Shown: positions 1 through 9,483 of the stretch, piece by piece
How the letters are laid out: each line of letters begins with the position of its first letter
How positions within the stretch are numbered: position 1 is the first letter of the stretch
Notes under the pieces: model-generated
The model's input: only the letters and a program-made list of their open reading frames with translations
Told to the model about the DNA's origin: nothing
Database searches by the model: none
Source of the DNA: Syntrophus aciditrophicus SB
GTDB taxonomy: Bacteria > Desulfobacterota > Syntrophia > Syntrophales > Syntrophaceae
DNA: 64,000 nucleotides
Direction of reading: 5' to 3'
Assembly: GCF_000013405.1 (NCBI RefSeq)
Contig: NC_007759.1
Location: forward strand, 1,861,001 to 1,925,000
Made by a program: the position numbers and the translations under genes

Positions 1-1
1 G

Positions 2-709
2 ATCCTGCACGATGTCTGCCTGCAGAATCTTCCGGTTGTTTTCGCTCTGGACCGGGCGGGTTTCGTCGGAGAAGACGGTCCGACTCATCACGGCCTCTTT
101 GATCTTTCCTATCTGCGGTCTATCCCGAACATGGTCGTCATGGCTCCCAAGGACGAAAACGAGCTGCAGCATATGCTGCACACTGCCGTCGCCTGCGGAA
201 AACCGGCAGCCGTACGCTACCCGCGAGGAAGCGGCGTCGGCGTGACAATGGACTCCCAGCCGTTTTCCCTGGAACTCGGAAAAGGAGAAGTGCTTTGCGA
301 AGGTGGGAGTCTGGCTATCCTGGCTGTCGGAGATCCGGTTCATCCAGCTCTAACCGCCGCCGTCCAACTCAGGGAGGAAGGAATTTACGCCACGGTAGTC
401 AACGCCCGGTTTGTCAAACCTCTGGACAGGGAACTCCTTTTGAGAATCGTGCGGTCCTTCAAAAAAATCCTGACCGTGGAGGAAAATGTCCTCACGGGGG
501 GATTCGGCAGCGCTATTCTGGAATTTCTTGAAGAAAACGATATCCATGGAATCCAGGTCAAACGGTTGGGAATCCGGGATGAATTTGCCGAACAGGCCAC
601 ACAGGCCGAGCAGCGCAGGCTTTACGGCATTGATGAACAGGGGATTGCTGCCGCTGTCCGGTCGATGATGAACATGGGCAGATCGTCCCAGATGGAGGCC
701 TGCCTTTGA
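2..709 (+). CDS. dxs: 1-deoxy-D-xylulose-5-phosphate synthase, C-terminal part
   Basis: This is the C-terminal third of a DXP synthase; the reading frame is already open at base 2, so the gene begins outside the window. Dxs condenses pyruvate and glyceraldehyde-3-phosphate with thiamine diphosphate, the first step of the MEP isoprenoid pathway, in the cytoplasm. Seen here: the transketolase pyrimidine-binding segment (LDRAGFVGEDGPTHHG) and the C-terminal transketolase domain with GGFGSAILEFL. It ends 35 bp before tlyA and three genes' length before ispH, so two MEP steps share this operon. Recognition is firm; only the N-terminus is missing. Confidence 0.95.
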   Translation: MLHDVCLQNLPVVFALDRAGFVGEDGPTHHGLFDLSYLRSIPNMVVMAPKDENELQHMLHTAVACGKPAAVRYPRGSGVGVTMDSQPFSLELGKGEVLCEGGSLAILAVGDPVHPALTAAVQLREEGIYATVVNARFVKPLDRELLLRIVRSFKKILTVEENVLTGGFGSAILEFLEENDIHGIQVKRLGIRDEFAEQATQAEQRRLYGIDEQGIAAAVRSMMNMGRSSQMEACL

Positions 710-744
710 TATGTCTTCCGATTCGGATTTTCTGACCATTTACC

Positions 745-1578
745 ATGGGAAGTAGAGAAGAAAAAATCCGTCTGGACCTGCTCCTGGTGAACCGGGGTCT
801 GTCGGCAAGCCGGGAACGGGCCAGGGCCCTCATTCTATCCGGCGCCGTCCTGGTGGACGAAAAACCCGCGGACAAGGCGGGGGCGCTCGTATCCTGCGCG
901 GCGTCTGTAAGGATCAAGGGAAAGGATCACCCCTACGTAAGCCGCGGCGGACTGAAGCTCAAAGGCGCTCTCGATGCCTTTCAAATCGATGTCCGGGATC
1001 TCGTCGCTCTTGACGTCGGGGCTTCCACCGGCGGCTTCACCGATTGTCTCCTTCAGGAAGGCGCACGCCGGGTCTATGCCCTGGACGTGGGGTACGGCCA
1101 GCTGGCATGGAAACTTCGCACCGATCCCCGGGTCATCTGCATCGAAAGGACGAATATCCGTTATTTTGACGGCACAGGTATGGACGTTCCGGTGGACCTG
1201 GTAACCATCGACGCCTCGTTCATCTCTCTGAAGCTGGTTATCCCTGCCGCGTTGAAATTTCTTGGGGAGGGAGGTCTCCTTCTCGCCCTGATCAAGCCTC
1301 AATTTGAAGTGGGAAAAGGCCAGGTGGGGAAAGGCGGCGTGGTCCGTGAACCCGCACTCAGGCAGAACGTTCTGAACGACCTGACGGCCTTTCTCCGGGA
1401 CATGGGTCTGGAAGTGTTGGGATCGATCGTATCCCCTCTTCCTGGTCCCAAGGGAAACAGGGAATTTTTTGTCTCTGCCCGGCTGCCGGAAGAAAAACTT
1501 TCATTTCCCGGTCGGCTGGAGTCTTCTCCTGCAAGTCAGGAAACCGCTCAGGACAAGGAGCTGTTGTCAAAACAATGA
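745..1578 (+). CDS. tlyA: TlyA-family rRNA 2'-O-methyltransferase / hemolysin A
   Basis: 277-residue protein of the TlyA family, SAM-dependent 2'-O-methyltransferases that modify 16S/23S rRNA (some homologues were named hemolysins). An S4 RNA-binding domain occupies about residues 8-65. The family signature YVSRGGLKLKGAL follows at about 64-76, and an FtsJ/RrmJ-like Rossmann domain starts with the SAM-binding motif ALDVGASTGGFTD (88-100). The length is normal. Placement directly after dxs is common in proteobacteria. The last codons overlap the ispH start by 4 bp, indicating translational coupling. The exact methylation target cannot be read from the sequence. Confidence 0.9.
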   Translation: MGSREEKIRLDLLLVNRGLSASRERARALILSGAVLVDEKPADKAGALVSCAASVRIKGKDHPYVSRGGLKLKGALDAFQIDVRDLVALDVGASTGGFTDCLLQEGARRVYALDVGYGQLAWKLRTDPRVICIERTNIRYFDGTGMDVPVDLVTIDASFISLKLVIPAALKFLGEGGLLLALIKPQFEVGKGQVGKGGVVREPALRQNVLNDLTAFLRDMGLEVLGSIVSPLPGPKGNREFFVSARLPEEKLSFPGRLESSPASQETAQDKELLSKQ

Positions 1579-3308
1579 GTGTCTTTCTCGCAAAGACGGC
1601 AGGGTTCTGCATGGGCGTCAAACGTGCCGTGGATACGGTTCTGGATATCGCCCGCCACAAGGGATCGGAAAAAATCTATACCTACGGTCCTCTGATTCAC
1701 AATCCTCAAACTGTCGAATTCCTGAGGGAAAGAGGAATTATTCCCATTAAGGATATCGAGGCCCTTTCTGCATCGGATCAAAATGCGGCCATCGTCATCC
1801 GAGCTCATGGCATCTCGCCGAGCGAACGAAAGAAGATCCGGAATAAAGGGCTGCGGATCATCGACGCAACCTGTCCGAAAGTCACCCATGTCCAGGCGAT
1901 TATCCGGCAGCATGCCGCAAAAGATTACAACATCCTGATCATCGGTGACGGCGACCACCCTGAAGTCAACGGCCTTCTCGGACATGCCGGCGGTCATGGC
2001 CGGGTCATCGGCAGCCTCCAGAACGTTGAAGAACTTCCGATTATGGAAAAGGTCTGCGTCGTTGCCCAGACCACTCAAAACGTTGAAGAATATGCTGCAA
2101 TCGTCCGCCGGATCCGCGATCGATTTCCGGAAACCGTCGTGTTTAATACCATCTGTGATTCCACGGAACAGCGGCAGGCTGAAGTTCGCGAACTTGCCGC
2201 CAGAATGGAGGCCATGGTGATCGTGGGCGGCAGGAACAGCGCCAATACACGGCGTCTGGCCGCCCTGTCCTCTCAGCAGGGCACTCCGACCTTTCATATC
2301 GAGACAGCCGATGAACTTAACGACGCGAAACTGGCTCCCTATGACCGGATCGGACTTTCTGCCGGAGCCTCCACGCCCAACTGGATCATTGACCGGGTTG
2401 TCGACCGCATTGCGGAACAGCAGAGGAAAAAGAAAAATAAGGGGAAGGGACTGCTGAAGCTCTGGACCCTTTCAGTGAGGACCGATCTCTATTCCGCCCT
2501 TGGGGCGGCTTGTCTGTCCCTGACCGCCATGCTTCTGGAACGGGTCCCGGTGAATATCCTTTTCCTTCTGATCACCGCCCTATATGTCCATGCGATGCAT
2601 ACCTTCAACAGGTTTTCGAACCGAAAGACGTGCAGCATCGGTTCCTTCCGCGAAGAATCCTACCTGAAGCACGAGAATTTTTATCTTTCCGGAGCGCTTG
2701 CCTCCATGCTGCTCTGTCTTGGTCTTGCCCTGAGTCATGGGATGCGGACCTTTCTTCTGCTTTTTTTCATATCGGGGTTGGGCATTCTCTACAATCTGCC
2801 CATCTTTCCCGCAAAATGGAGATATCGCAGCTTAAAGGATCTGCCCGGATCAAAAAACATCTCCATGGCCATGGCGTGGGCCACTGTTGTTGCCATCCTG
2901 CCCGGCATGGAGCGGGGGTTGTTTGTTTCGCCGGGAATTGCCATCGCCTTTCTTTTCACCATGGGCATCGTGTTTATCCGTTCCTCTCTTTCGGATATTC
3001 TGGATATTCAGCGCGACAGGCTGATTGGCAAGGAAACGATTCCCGTGCTCATCGGCAGAGAACCAACACAGGTTCTCCTGACAATACTGTCCATTTTTAT
3101 TTTTTTTCTACTGATAGCGGGTGCGTCCGCGAAATGGACTCCATCGCTTTCACTGGTCCTTCCGGCCAACTTATTTTATGTATGGATTTGTTTTAAACTT
3201 TGTGATAGAAGGGCGTCGTTTTCCGGGGTTGTTCTGGAGGGTCTTCTGGAAACCAGCTATATTATCGCCGGGTTGAGTTCACTGCTGTGGTGCGCCCTAT
3301 CCCGTTAA
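1575..3308 (+). CDS. ispH: IspH (HMBPP reductase) fused to a UbiA-family prenyltransferase-like membrane domain
   Basis: 577 residues, about twice the usual IspH length. Residues 1-280 are a complete IspH/LytB, the Fe-S enzyme making IPP and DMAPP from HMBPP. The three cluster cysteines are at 12, 100 and 194, with His42, His78, His128 and Glu130 at the active site. After a Lys-rich linker (about 284-296), residues 300-577 form a polytopic membrane domain of UbiA type: KDLPGSKN near 421 and an Asp-rich second motif DILDIQRDRLIGKETIP at 474-490. The first Asp motif is degenerate (FNRFSNRK near 344-351), so prenyl transfer by this half is uncertain. The fusion would place the isoprenoid producer at the membrane next to a possible consumer (inference). 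Confidence 0.88.
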   Translation: MSVFLAKTAGFCMGVKRAVDTVLDIARHKGSEKIYTYGPLIHNPQTVEFLRERGIIPIKDIEALSASDQNAAIVIRAHGISPSERKKIRNKGLRIIDATCPKVTHVQAIIRQHAAKDYNILIIGDGDHPEVNGLLGHAGGHGRVIGSLQNVEELPIMEKVCVVAQTTQNVEEYAAIVRRIRDRFPETVVFNTICDSTEQRQAEVRELAARMEAMVIVGGRNSANTRRLAALSSQQGTPTFHIETADELNDAKLAPYDRIGLSAGASTPNWIIDRVVDRIAEQQRKKKNKGKGLLKLWTLSVRTDLYSALGAACLSLTAMLLERVPVNILFLLITALYVHAMHTFNRFSNRKTCSIGSFREESYLKHENFYLSGALASMLLCLGLALSHGMRTFLLLFFISGLGILYNLPIFPAKWRYRSLKDLPGSKNISMAMAWATVVAILPGMERGLFVSPGIAIAFLFTMGIVFIRSSLSDILDIQRDRLIGKETIPVLIGREPTQVLLTILSIFIFFLLIAGASAKWTPSLSLVLPANLFYVWICFKLCDRRASFSGVVLEGLLETSYIIAGLSSLLWCALSR

Positions 3309-3349
3309 ACAAAAGAAGTGAGCGACCCTTGTGTTTGCAGGAGTGTCCC

Positions 3350-3940
3350 GTGAAGAGAAGATACTGGAACGCTTTCATTGCCCTTTTCCTGATTCTGATG
3401 ATTTCCGCGTGCGGAGGATTGCGTTATTCACAGGTCGACACCGAGGCCGGAAATTTTCACCCGAGACGTCTGGGTGTTCTTCCCGTCGACGTGGGGACTT
3501 ACGAAGAAGCACGAGGAACCGTTGATCAAATGATCGCCGGGGTGCTGACCGAAAAGAAGTGGTTCAACGATGTTGTGGCCGGGGATGACATCAACCGTCA
3601 ATTCCATGCGAATGAAGAATTCCGCGCGGTCATGACCGACTACATGGCCAAGCTCAAAACCGTTAATTTTTCCGATCCCCAGCTCAGCGCAAGGATCGGC
3701 GAACTGTGTCAGGTTGATTCTTTTCTTGTCGTTTCCGTTGATTATTGGAATTACACGACCGAAAACGGAGACAAAGTGGGAAAGGTCAGTCTGGGCATCA
3801 AAATGATTCAAGCGGAAACGGGAAAAGTCCTTTGGAAGGCGGGCCATTTCCGGGCAGAAAAATACCGGTTCATCAAACCTGAGCTGCTGAGTGTGGCCAG
3901 AACCCTTTTCAGGGAGATGATCGGTTACATGCCTCGCTGA
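3350..3940 (+). CDS. Putative outer-membrane lipoprotein
   Basis: 196-residue lipoprotein. The GTG at 3350 is chosen because GGAG lies just upstream and the product then opens with a textbook lipoprotein signal: MKRR, a hydrophobic run, and lipobox ISAC with the lipidated Cys at residue 21. The mature part has the alpha/beta pattern of small peptidoglycan- or outer-membrane-associated lipoproteins (a 'RRLGVLPVD' strand early and 'VDSFLVVSVDYW' later), resembling the DUF799/LpoB-like group, but I cannot assign a family with certainty. It lies 41 bp after the IspH-UbiA gene and may be co-transcribed. Function unknown. Confidence 0.8.
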   Translation: MKRRYWNAFIALFLILMISACGGLRYSQVDTEAGNFHPRRLGVLPVDVGTYEEARGTVDQMIAGVLTEKKWFNDVVAGDDINRQFHANEEFRAVMTDYMAKLKTVNFSDPQLSARIGELCQVDSFLVVSVDYWNYTTENGDKVGKVSLGIKMIQAETGKVLWKAGHFRAEKYRFIKPELLSVARTLFREMIGYMPR

Positions 3941-4024
3941 ACGAGAGCGAAAAAGTGCGGACAGACGGATTTAACCGTTTGATCCCGAATCGCGAGATGC
4001 GGTTCAATCTAAGGGGGTACACTC

Positions 4025-4246
4025 ATGAAAGATAAGGTACAGGAAGCCATCGATCAGGTCCGGCCGGGCCTTCAGGCAGACGGCGGAGATGTGGAACTGG
4101 TTGACGTGACCGAGGATGGCGTGGTGAAGGTCCGACTTGTCGGTGCATGTCGTGGATGCGCCATGTCTCAGATGACATTGAAGATGGGGATCGAGCGTTT
4201 TCTGAAGGAAAGAATTCCTGAAGTCAAGGAAGTGGTTGCAGTCTGA
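4025..4246 (+). CDS. NifU C-terminal-domain Fe-S scaffold/carrier protein
   Basis: 73-residue stand-alone NifU C-terminal (Nfu-type) domain. Such proteins bind a [4Fe-4S] cluster through a CxxC pair, usually as dimers, and pass it to apo-proteins. The pair is Cys42 and Cys45 in ACRGCAM, and the preceding [14 protein letters not shown] stretch is the family signature. A ribosome binding site (AAGGGGG) precedes the ATG. The neighbour is a small ferredoxin, a likely client or partner. Family identity is secure; the specific recipient is not known. Confidence 0.92.
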   Translation: MKDKVQEAIDQVRPGLQADGGDVELVDVTEDGVVKVRLVGACRGCAMSQMTLKMGIERFLKERIPEVKEVVAV

Positions 4247-4322
4247 GCGATTTAGCCCCATGATTCGTTGCCCGTTTAGGTTGATGGGTCATGATAGAAT
4301 TAAATTAAAAGGAGATAGAATT

Positions 4323-4502
4323 ATGGCGTATGTAATTACTGATGATTGTGTGGCTTGTGGTTCCTGTCAGGATGTTTGCCCCGCAGGAGCAATCAGCGAG
4401 GGGGAAGACAAGTATGTAATCGATCCAGCCGTCTGCACCGACTGTGGAACCTGTGCCGAACAATGCCCGGCTGAAGCCATTGTGCCCGGCGAAGAGAAGT
4501 AG
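4323..4502 (+). CDS. 2[4Fe-4S] ferredoxin
   Basis: 59-residue clostridial-type ferredoxin, a soluble low-potential electron carrier. Two CxxCxxCxxxCP motifs are complete: Cys9, 12, 15, 19 and Cys38, 41, 44, 48. An AAAGGAGAT ribosome binding site lies 7-10 bp before the ATG. Such ferredoxins serve pyruvate:ferredoxin oxidoreductase, hydrogenases and electron-bifurcating enzymes in strict anaerobes, which fits the proposed syntrophic anaerobe. A terminator follows immediately, so this gene ends its transcription unit. Confidence 0.96.
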   Translation: MAYVITDDCVACGSCQDVCPAGAISEGEDKYVIDPAVCTDCGTCAEQCPAEAIVPGEEK

Positions 4503-4524
4503 TCTGTTCTCAGGAACCAGATCA

Positions 4525-4575
4525 AAAAGGGGGATTCACTTTACGGCCGGGAATGCGGAAGTGATCCCCCTTTTC
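4525..4575 (+). terminator. Intrinsic terminator after ferredoxin gene
   Basis: Inverted repeat AAAAGGGGGATTCACT (4525-4540) and AGTGATCCCCCTTTT (about 4560-4574), 15 bp with one bulged base, a loop of about 19 nt and a T-rich tail. It closes the Fe-S unit before tmk. Confidence 0.85.
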
Positions 4576-4712
4576 CTTTATTTTCATGAGTTATCTTTCC
4601 ACTCAATAAGTTTTACACTGTTGTCCCACGCAATCCCTGTCGAATCTTAGAATTTCCATTTCAATCGTCGAAAACAAATTCCAGGCAGCAGGAAAAGGCA
4701 AGGCAATCGGTC

Positions 4713-5372
4713 ATGGCATATTTTATTTCCTTCGAAGGCATTGAAGGGTGCGGGAAAACAACCCAGCTCAAACTGGCGGCGCAATATCTCAGGACGTTGA
4801 AAATTCCCGTTGGGACCACGGAAGAGCCAGGCGGCACACCGCTGGGCAAAAAGATTCGAAATATTCTTCTTAACCGGGGGCCCTTCGAGATCTGCGCTGA
4901 AGCGGAAACGCTGCTCTTCGTTGCCGCACGCGCTCAGCATGTCCGGGAGGTCATTCTGCCTTCCCTCGCCAGGGGCCAGTGGATCCTCTGTGACCGCTTT
5001 TCCGACGCCACTGCGGTTTATCAGGGTTGTGTCCGGGGCATTGATGAGGCATGGATTCGTCAACTGGATTCCTTTGCCACGTCTTTCCTCAAGCCAAATC
5101 TCACCCTCCTGTTTGATCTGCCGGCGGAAACGGGACTTCACCGGGCTATGCAGCGTATGACCGGCATTCCGGAAAACTCACGTGAAGATCGATTCGAGCA
5201 GGAAGGTCTGAACTTTCATGAGAAGATCCGCGAAGGCTATCTCGCTCTGGCACGACAGGAATCTGAGCGCTTTCGAATCATTAACGCGGCAGCGGACATT
5301 CCTTCGATCCACCGCGAGGTGTGCCGTCACCTCGATGTCCTGAGACAGCAACCCGAAGCCGGCTTACCATAG
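4713..5372 (+). CDS. tmk: Thymidylate kinase
   Basis: 219 residues, normal for dTMP kinase, which phosphorylates dTMP to dTDP in the cytoplasm. The P-loop GIEGCGKTT is at residues 9-17, the DR(F/Y) motif occurs in WILCDRFSDATAVYQG, and the lid region with RFEQEG follows. It starts the conserved block tmk-holB-ricT-metG seen in many deltaproteobacteria and Firmicutes. The start is set by the family-typical opening FISFEGIEG. Confidence 0.96.
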   Translation: MAYFISFEGIEGCGKTTQLKLAAQYLRTLKIPVGTTEEPGGTPLGKKIRNILLNRGPFEICAEAETLLFVAARAQHVREVILPSLARGQWILCDRFSDATAVYQGCVRGIDEAWIRQLDSFATSFLKPNLTLLFDLPAETGLHRAMQRMTGIPENSREDRFEQEGLNFHEKIREGYLALARQESERFRIINAAADIPSIHREVCRHLDVLRQQPEAGLP

Positions 5373-5496
5373 AATCAGGAGTAGCTGGGAATCTCCGGTT
5401 TTTTTCAGGCCACTATTTTCATCTGCGCTTCATTTCCGGCCGCATCGCTGCATCAGGCAGCAAAGAAACCCGCTTCAGATAATGGAGGCATTTCTC

Positions 5497-6471
5497 ATGT
5501 CATTCAAGGACATCCTCGGTCACGCGAAACCCATAGGCATTCTTCAGAATGCCATACAACATAATCGTATGGCCCATGCCTATCTGTTCCATGGAATGGC
5601 AGGCGTAGGGAAACTCACCCTTGCCCTTAATTTTGCCAAAGCGCTGAACTGCCTGCAGGGGGCCTCCGATGCCTGTGACTGCTGCATTTCCTGCATAAAG
5701 ACCGATCATCGCAATCACCCGGATATCGAAATGATTGAAGCTGAGGGTCAGTACATCCGGATCGATGCCGTAAAAGACCTTCAGGAGCGGATGAAATTCA
5801 AACCTATGGAGGGGAAGAAGCGCGTCGCCATCCTCGTGGACGCCGACCGCCTGAATAATGCCGCAGCCAACGCTCTGCTGAAAACCCTCGAGGAACCATC
5901 ACCGGCCAATATACTGATTCTGGTAACCGACAGACCCTACCAGCTTCCCATAACGATTCTTTCACGATGTCAACAGATCCGCTTCAATCCTCTTGCTCAG
6001 GAAATAGTAACCACTCTGCTCCACGAGCGTTTTTCCGTCGAAAACACCCAGGCCGGACTTCTGGCTGCCGCCTCCGGGGGAAGCATAGGCAAAGCCCTGG
6101 ATCTGAACCGCGAAGCTTATCTCACTTTAAAGAACGAAGTCCTGAACTTCATCGCCGGAATTTCTGCGGATTCATCCCTTCATCGATTAACTTTTCTTCG
6201 TTTTTTAAGCGACGACAAGAGAGACATTATGGACAAACTGGACATCCTGAGAACCTTTTTCCGTGATGTCCTGATCCTTAGGGAGACGGGAAGGGCAGAA
6301 GGACTCATGCACCAGGACCGTGTTGACCAGATTACCGCCTTTGCAGGGAAACGCACCACCGGGGACATCCTGACTGCCATCCGGGCCATTGATTCGGCGG
6401 AACGTCGGCTGATACAGAATACGAATAAATCGTTGACTTTAGAGGTCATGATGTTTAAACTCGCGCTCTGA
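5497..6471 (+). CDS. holB: DNA polymerase III subunit delta'
   Basis: 324-residue clamp-loader subunit delta' (AAA+ fold), part of the complex that opens the beta clamp. The ATG at 5497 is preferred over 5482 because GGAGG lies 8 bp upstream and the protein then opens with the family start SFKDILGH. Visible: Walker A-like GMAGVGKLT, a four-cysteine zinc module (CLQ...CDCCISC), DADRLNNAAANALLKTLEEP, and the SRC sensor-1 motif (TILSRCQQIRF). It lies between tmk and ricT as in related genomes. Confidence 0.94.
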   Translation: MSFKDILGHAKPIGILQNAIQHNRMAHAYLFHGMAGVGKLTLALNFAKALNCLQGASDACDCCISCIKTDHRNHPDIEMIEAEGQYIRIDAVKDLQERMKFKPMEGKKRVAILVDADRLNNAAANALLKTLEEPSPANILILVTDRPYQLPITILSRCQQIRFNPLAQEIVTTLLHERFSVENTQAGLLAAASGGSIGKALDLNREAYLTLKNEVLNFIAGISADSSLHRLTFLRFLSDDKRDIMDKLDILRTFFRDVLILRETGRAEGLMHQDRVDQITAFAGKRTTGDILTAIRAIDSAERRLIQNTNKSLTLEVMMFKLAL

Positions 6472-6667
6472 TCAACAGATGACCGCAAAACGGCTTTATT
6501 CCAAACCTATATCAAAGGGCGCTCTTCGTCGGCTTCGCGATCGGTTTTCATATATGCGTCGGGGTTCGCGTGTTGCGCTTATACCCGGCCATTTTTAAAG
6601 CATTCCTGATCCGGAATTTGAAGTTGTATTGATAAAAAAAAGAAAATTTCGGGAGATTTTGCAACCT

Positions 6668-7417
6668 GTGCATAAAAATATTATCGGTGTCAGATTCAAG
6701 AAAGAAGGAAAGATTTACAGCTTCGATGCGGGAGATCTCAATCTCAAGATCAAAGACCAGATCATCGTTTCAACGGAAGATGGCCTGTCCATGGGAACTG
6801 TGATTACCAGCATTACAAACCAACCCGAAGGCAACCTGCCGCCCAATCTGAAGCCTGTGGTTCGCAAAGTAACGGAAGAAGACCTCCTCATACAGAAAAA
6901 CAACAAGATCCTCGAAAAAGGCTGCTTCTCGTTCTGTGCGGAAAGAATCAGGATCCGGAATCTTCCGATGAAGCTGATCGATGTGGAGTGTCTTTTTGAT
7001 AAAAGCAAAATCATTTTCTATTTCACGGCGGAAAACCGGGTGGACTTCAGGGAAATCGTCAAGGATCTGGCCCAGAAGTACAAGACAAAAATTGAACTGA
7101 GACAGATCGGAGCACGACAGGAGGCCCGGATTATCAAAGGAATGGGGGTCTGCGGCCGGGAAATCTGCTGTGTCAATCTACTTCATAACCTGGACCGGGT
7201 TTCTGTGAAAATGGCCAAGGAACAGAATATGTCGCTCAATCCTGAAAAGATTTCCGGGTTATGCGGTCGTCTCATGTGTTGTCTGGCCTATGAATACGAT
7301 TCCTATCGCGAACAGAAAAAAGAAAAAAGCGTATCGGGCCGGAAAGATAAAGACGGCCCCCCCAAACCGGGAGATGGGGAAAAGACGCCTTTGGAACCGG
7401 CTGCTGTTGAACATTGA
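6668..7417 (+). CDS. ricT: PSP1-domain protein, RicT/YaaT family
   Basis: About 249 residues. The PSP1 C-terminal domain carries four clustered cysteines, CGREICC and GLCGRLMCC, the ligands that in the Bacillus YaaT/RicT complex take part in Fe-S binding with RicA and RicF and affect RNA processing and development. In a Gram-negative without sporulation the role is not established. I place the start at the GTG at 6668: GGGAG is 12 bp upstream and the family's opening (KNIIGVRFKKEGKIY) begins there. An upstream TTG at 6629 would add 13 basic residues. The Lys/Glu-rich C-terminal tail looks disordered. Confidence 0.88.
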   Translation: MHKNIIGVRFKKEGKIYSFDAGDLNLKIKDQIIVSTEDGLSMGTVITSITNQPEGNLPPNLKPVVRKVTEEDLLIQKNNKILEKGCFSFCAERIRIRNLPMKLIDVECLFDKSKIIFYFTAENRVDFREIVKDLAQKYKTKIELRQIGARQEARIIKGMGVCGREICCVNLLHNLDRVSVKMAKEQNMSLNPEKISGLCGRLMCCLAYEYDSYREQKKEKSVSGRKDKDGPPKPGDGEKTPLEPAAVEH

Positions 7418-7443
7418 GTGTCTTCTGTGTAGAAAGGATTTTT

Positions 7444-9348
7444 ATGGAAAAAACGTTTTACATCACAACGCCAATCTATTATGTCAATGCTTCTCCGCAT
7501 ATCGGTCATGCCTATACCACCATCGTTGCCGATGTTCTGGCCCGTTATCACCGTCTTTCGGGACACCGGACGTTTTTCCTGACAGGCACGGATGAACACG
7601 GGGACAAAATCGCCGAGGCAGCGGAAAAAAACGGCATTTCTCCCAAAGCCTACGCGGACCGGATCAGCAGTCAGTTCAGAAATCTCTGGCCTGAACTTTC
7701 AGTCAGCAACGATTATTTTATTCGGACAACAGACGCCAATCACATTGCCACGGTTCAGGCGATTCTCTCCAAGGTTTACGAAGCCGGCGATATTTATTTC
7801 GGTCATTACGAAGGCTTTTACTGTGTCGGTTGTGAACGCTTCTATACCGAAAAGGAGCTCATTGACGGAAAATGTCCGGATCATCAGATGGAACCGGAAT
7901 TTCGCAAGGAAAGCAATTATTTCTTCAAAATGAGCAAGTACCAGGACTGGCTGATTTCGCATATCAAAGCGAATCCCGATTTCATCCGGCCTGAACGTTA
8001 CCGCAATGAAGTTCTCGCCTTCCTCAGGGAGCCTCTGGAAGATCTCTGTATTTCCCGGCCAAAATCCCGGCTCGCCTGGGGGATTTCCCTTCCCTTCGAT
8101 GCAAATTATGTCACCTACGTCTGGTTTGACGCCCTGATCAACTATATCACCGGGCTCGGCTACCCTGACGGAGAGAATTTCCACACGTTCTGGCCGGTCG
8201 CACAACACCTGATCGCCAAGGACATCCTTAAGCCGCACGGCATTTACTGGCCCACGATGCTGAAGGCCGCCGGAATCGAGCCTTACAGACATCTCAATGT
8301 CCACGGCTACTGGAATGTCGACCAGAGCAAGATGTCCAAGAGCCTCGGAAATGTCATCCGGCCTCTTGATCTGAAGGACAAGTACGGACTGGATGCCTTC
8401 CGTTATTACCTCCTGCGGGAGATGGTCTTCGGCCTGGATTCCAGCTTCAGTGAAGAAGGATTTGTCCAGAGGGTCAATGCGGATCTGGCCAACGATCTGG
8501 GAAATCTTGTCAGCCGGGTAACGGCCATGGCTGTTAAATACTGCAAAGGAAGCGTTCCGGCGGCATCATCAGAGGCAGACACGATTCTTTCCAGTACGGC
8601 AGTCAGGGTGATTCAGGAAGTGGAGGCGTCGTTCCGGGAGCTGACTTTCCACAAGGCCCTGATGTCCATCTGGGATCTGATCAATACGGCAAACCGCTAC
8701 ATTGTGGAAAAGGAACCATGGAATCTGGCCAAGGATCCGGCAAATCAGGGCACACTCGATGACGTGATCTATTCACTGCTGGAGACATTGCGGATTGTTT
8801 CGGTTCTGATCGCCCCGTTCATGCCGGGATCTTCCGTGAAGATCATGACCTCACTGGGCATCGCCAATCCGGAGCTTCAAAATTTCGACATGATTCGCAC
8901 CTGGGGAGGTCTTGCCGCCGGTCAAACCCTGGAACGCGGTGAAGCACTTTTCCCCCGGATTGATTACAAACCGGACGAGGGTGCCGCCGAGATCAAAGCC
9001 ACTCCCCCTCCCCCGCCGATCAAGCCGGAAGTTTCCTATGAAGACTTTGAAAAGATTGATCTGCGGGTCGCCCGGATTCTCGAAGCCGAAGCCGTTCCGA
9101 AATCAGCCAAACTTCTGAAGCTCAAGATCGACATCGGAGAAGAAAGGACGATTATCGCCGGTGTCGCCAAAGACTATACGCCGGACCAGCTGGTGGGAAA
9201 ATCCATTGTCATCGTGGCCAATCTCAAACCAGCCAAGCTGATGGGAATCGAATCCCGGGGCATGCTTCTCGCCACGGATGCAACAGCAGGCGGAATTACC
9301 GTGCTCGCCTTCGACAGGGAGCCGATAACGGGCTCGAAAGTCCGGTAA
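7444..9348 (+). CDS. metG: Methionyl-tRNA synthetase with C-terminal tRNA-binding domain
   Basis: 634-residue class I synthetase charging tRNA-Met. The HIGH motif is PHIGHAY (His19-His22). A zinc knuckle has Cys127, Cys130, Cys144 and His147, KMSKS is at 296-300, and the anticodon-binding helical region follows. After a Pro-rich linker (TPPPPPIKPE) a complete EMAPII/Trbp111-like tRNA-binding domain runs from about residue 535 to the end, giving the long, dimer-forming MetG form. The ATG at 7444 has AAAGGA upstream. It ends the tmk operon. Confidence 0.96.
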   Translation: MEKTFYITTPIYYVNASPHIGHAYTTIVADVLARYHRLSGHRTFFLTGTDEHGDKIAEAAEKNGISPKAYADRISSQFRNLWPELSVSNDYFIRTTDANHIATVQAILSKVYEAGDIYFGHYEGFYCVGCERFYTEKELIDGKCPDHQMEPEFRKESNYFFKMSKYQDWLISHIKANPDFIRPERYRNEVLAFLREPLEDLCISRPKSRLAWGISLPFDANYVTYVWFDALINYITGLGYPDGENFHTFWPVAQHLIAKDILKPHGIYWPTMLKAAGIEPYRHLNVHGYWNVDQSKMSKSLGNVIRPLDLKDKYGLDAFRYYLLREMVFGLDSSFSEEGFVQRVNADLANDLGNLVSRVTAMAVKYCKGSVPAASSEADTILSSTAVRVIQEVEASFRELTFHKALMSIWDLINTANRYIVEKEPWNLAKDPANQGTLDDVIYSLLETLRIVSVLIAPFMPGSSVKIMTSLGIANPELQNFDMIRTWGGLAAGQTLERGEALFPRIDYKPDEGAAEIKATPPPPPIKPEVSYEDFEKIDLRVARILEAEAVPKSAKLLKLKIDIGEERTIIAGVAKDYTPDQLVGKSIVIVANLKPAKLMGIESRGMLLATDATAGGITVLAFDREPITGSKVR

Positions 9349-9483
9349 TTTCAATTAGACATCAATGTTAAATCGGCGTTGGCTCCTTTATCGTCTGCTC
9401 CACATACTTGCCATGTGAGCCCGAGTCACCACCTGAACATAGTCGGCCCGATATCGTTTTTGATCTTAAATTGTCATAGTTTC

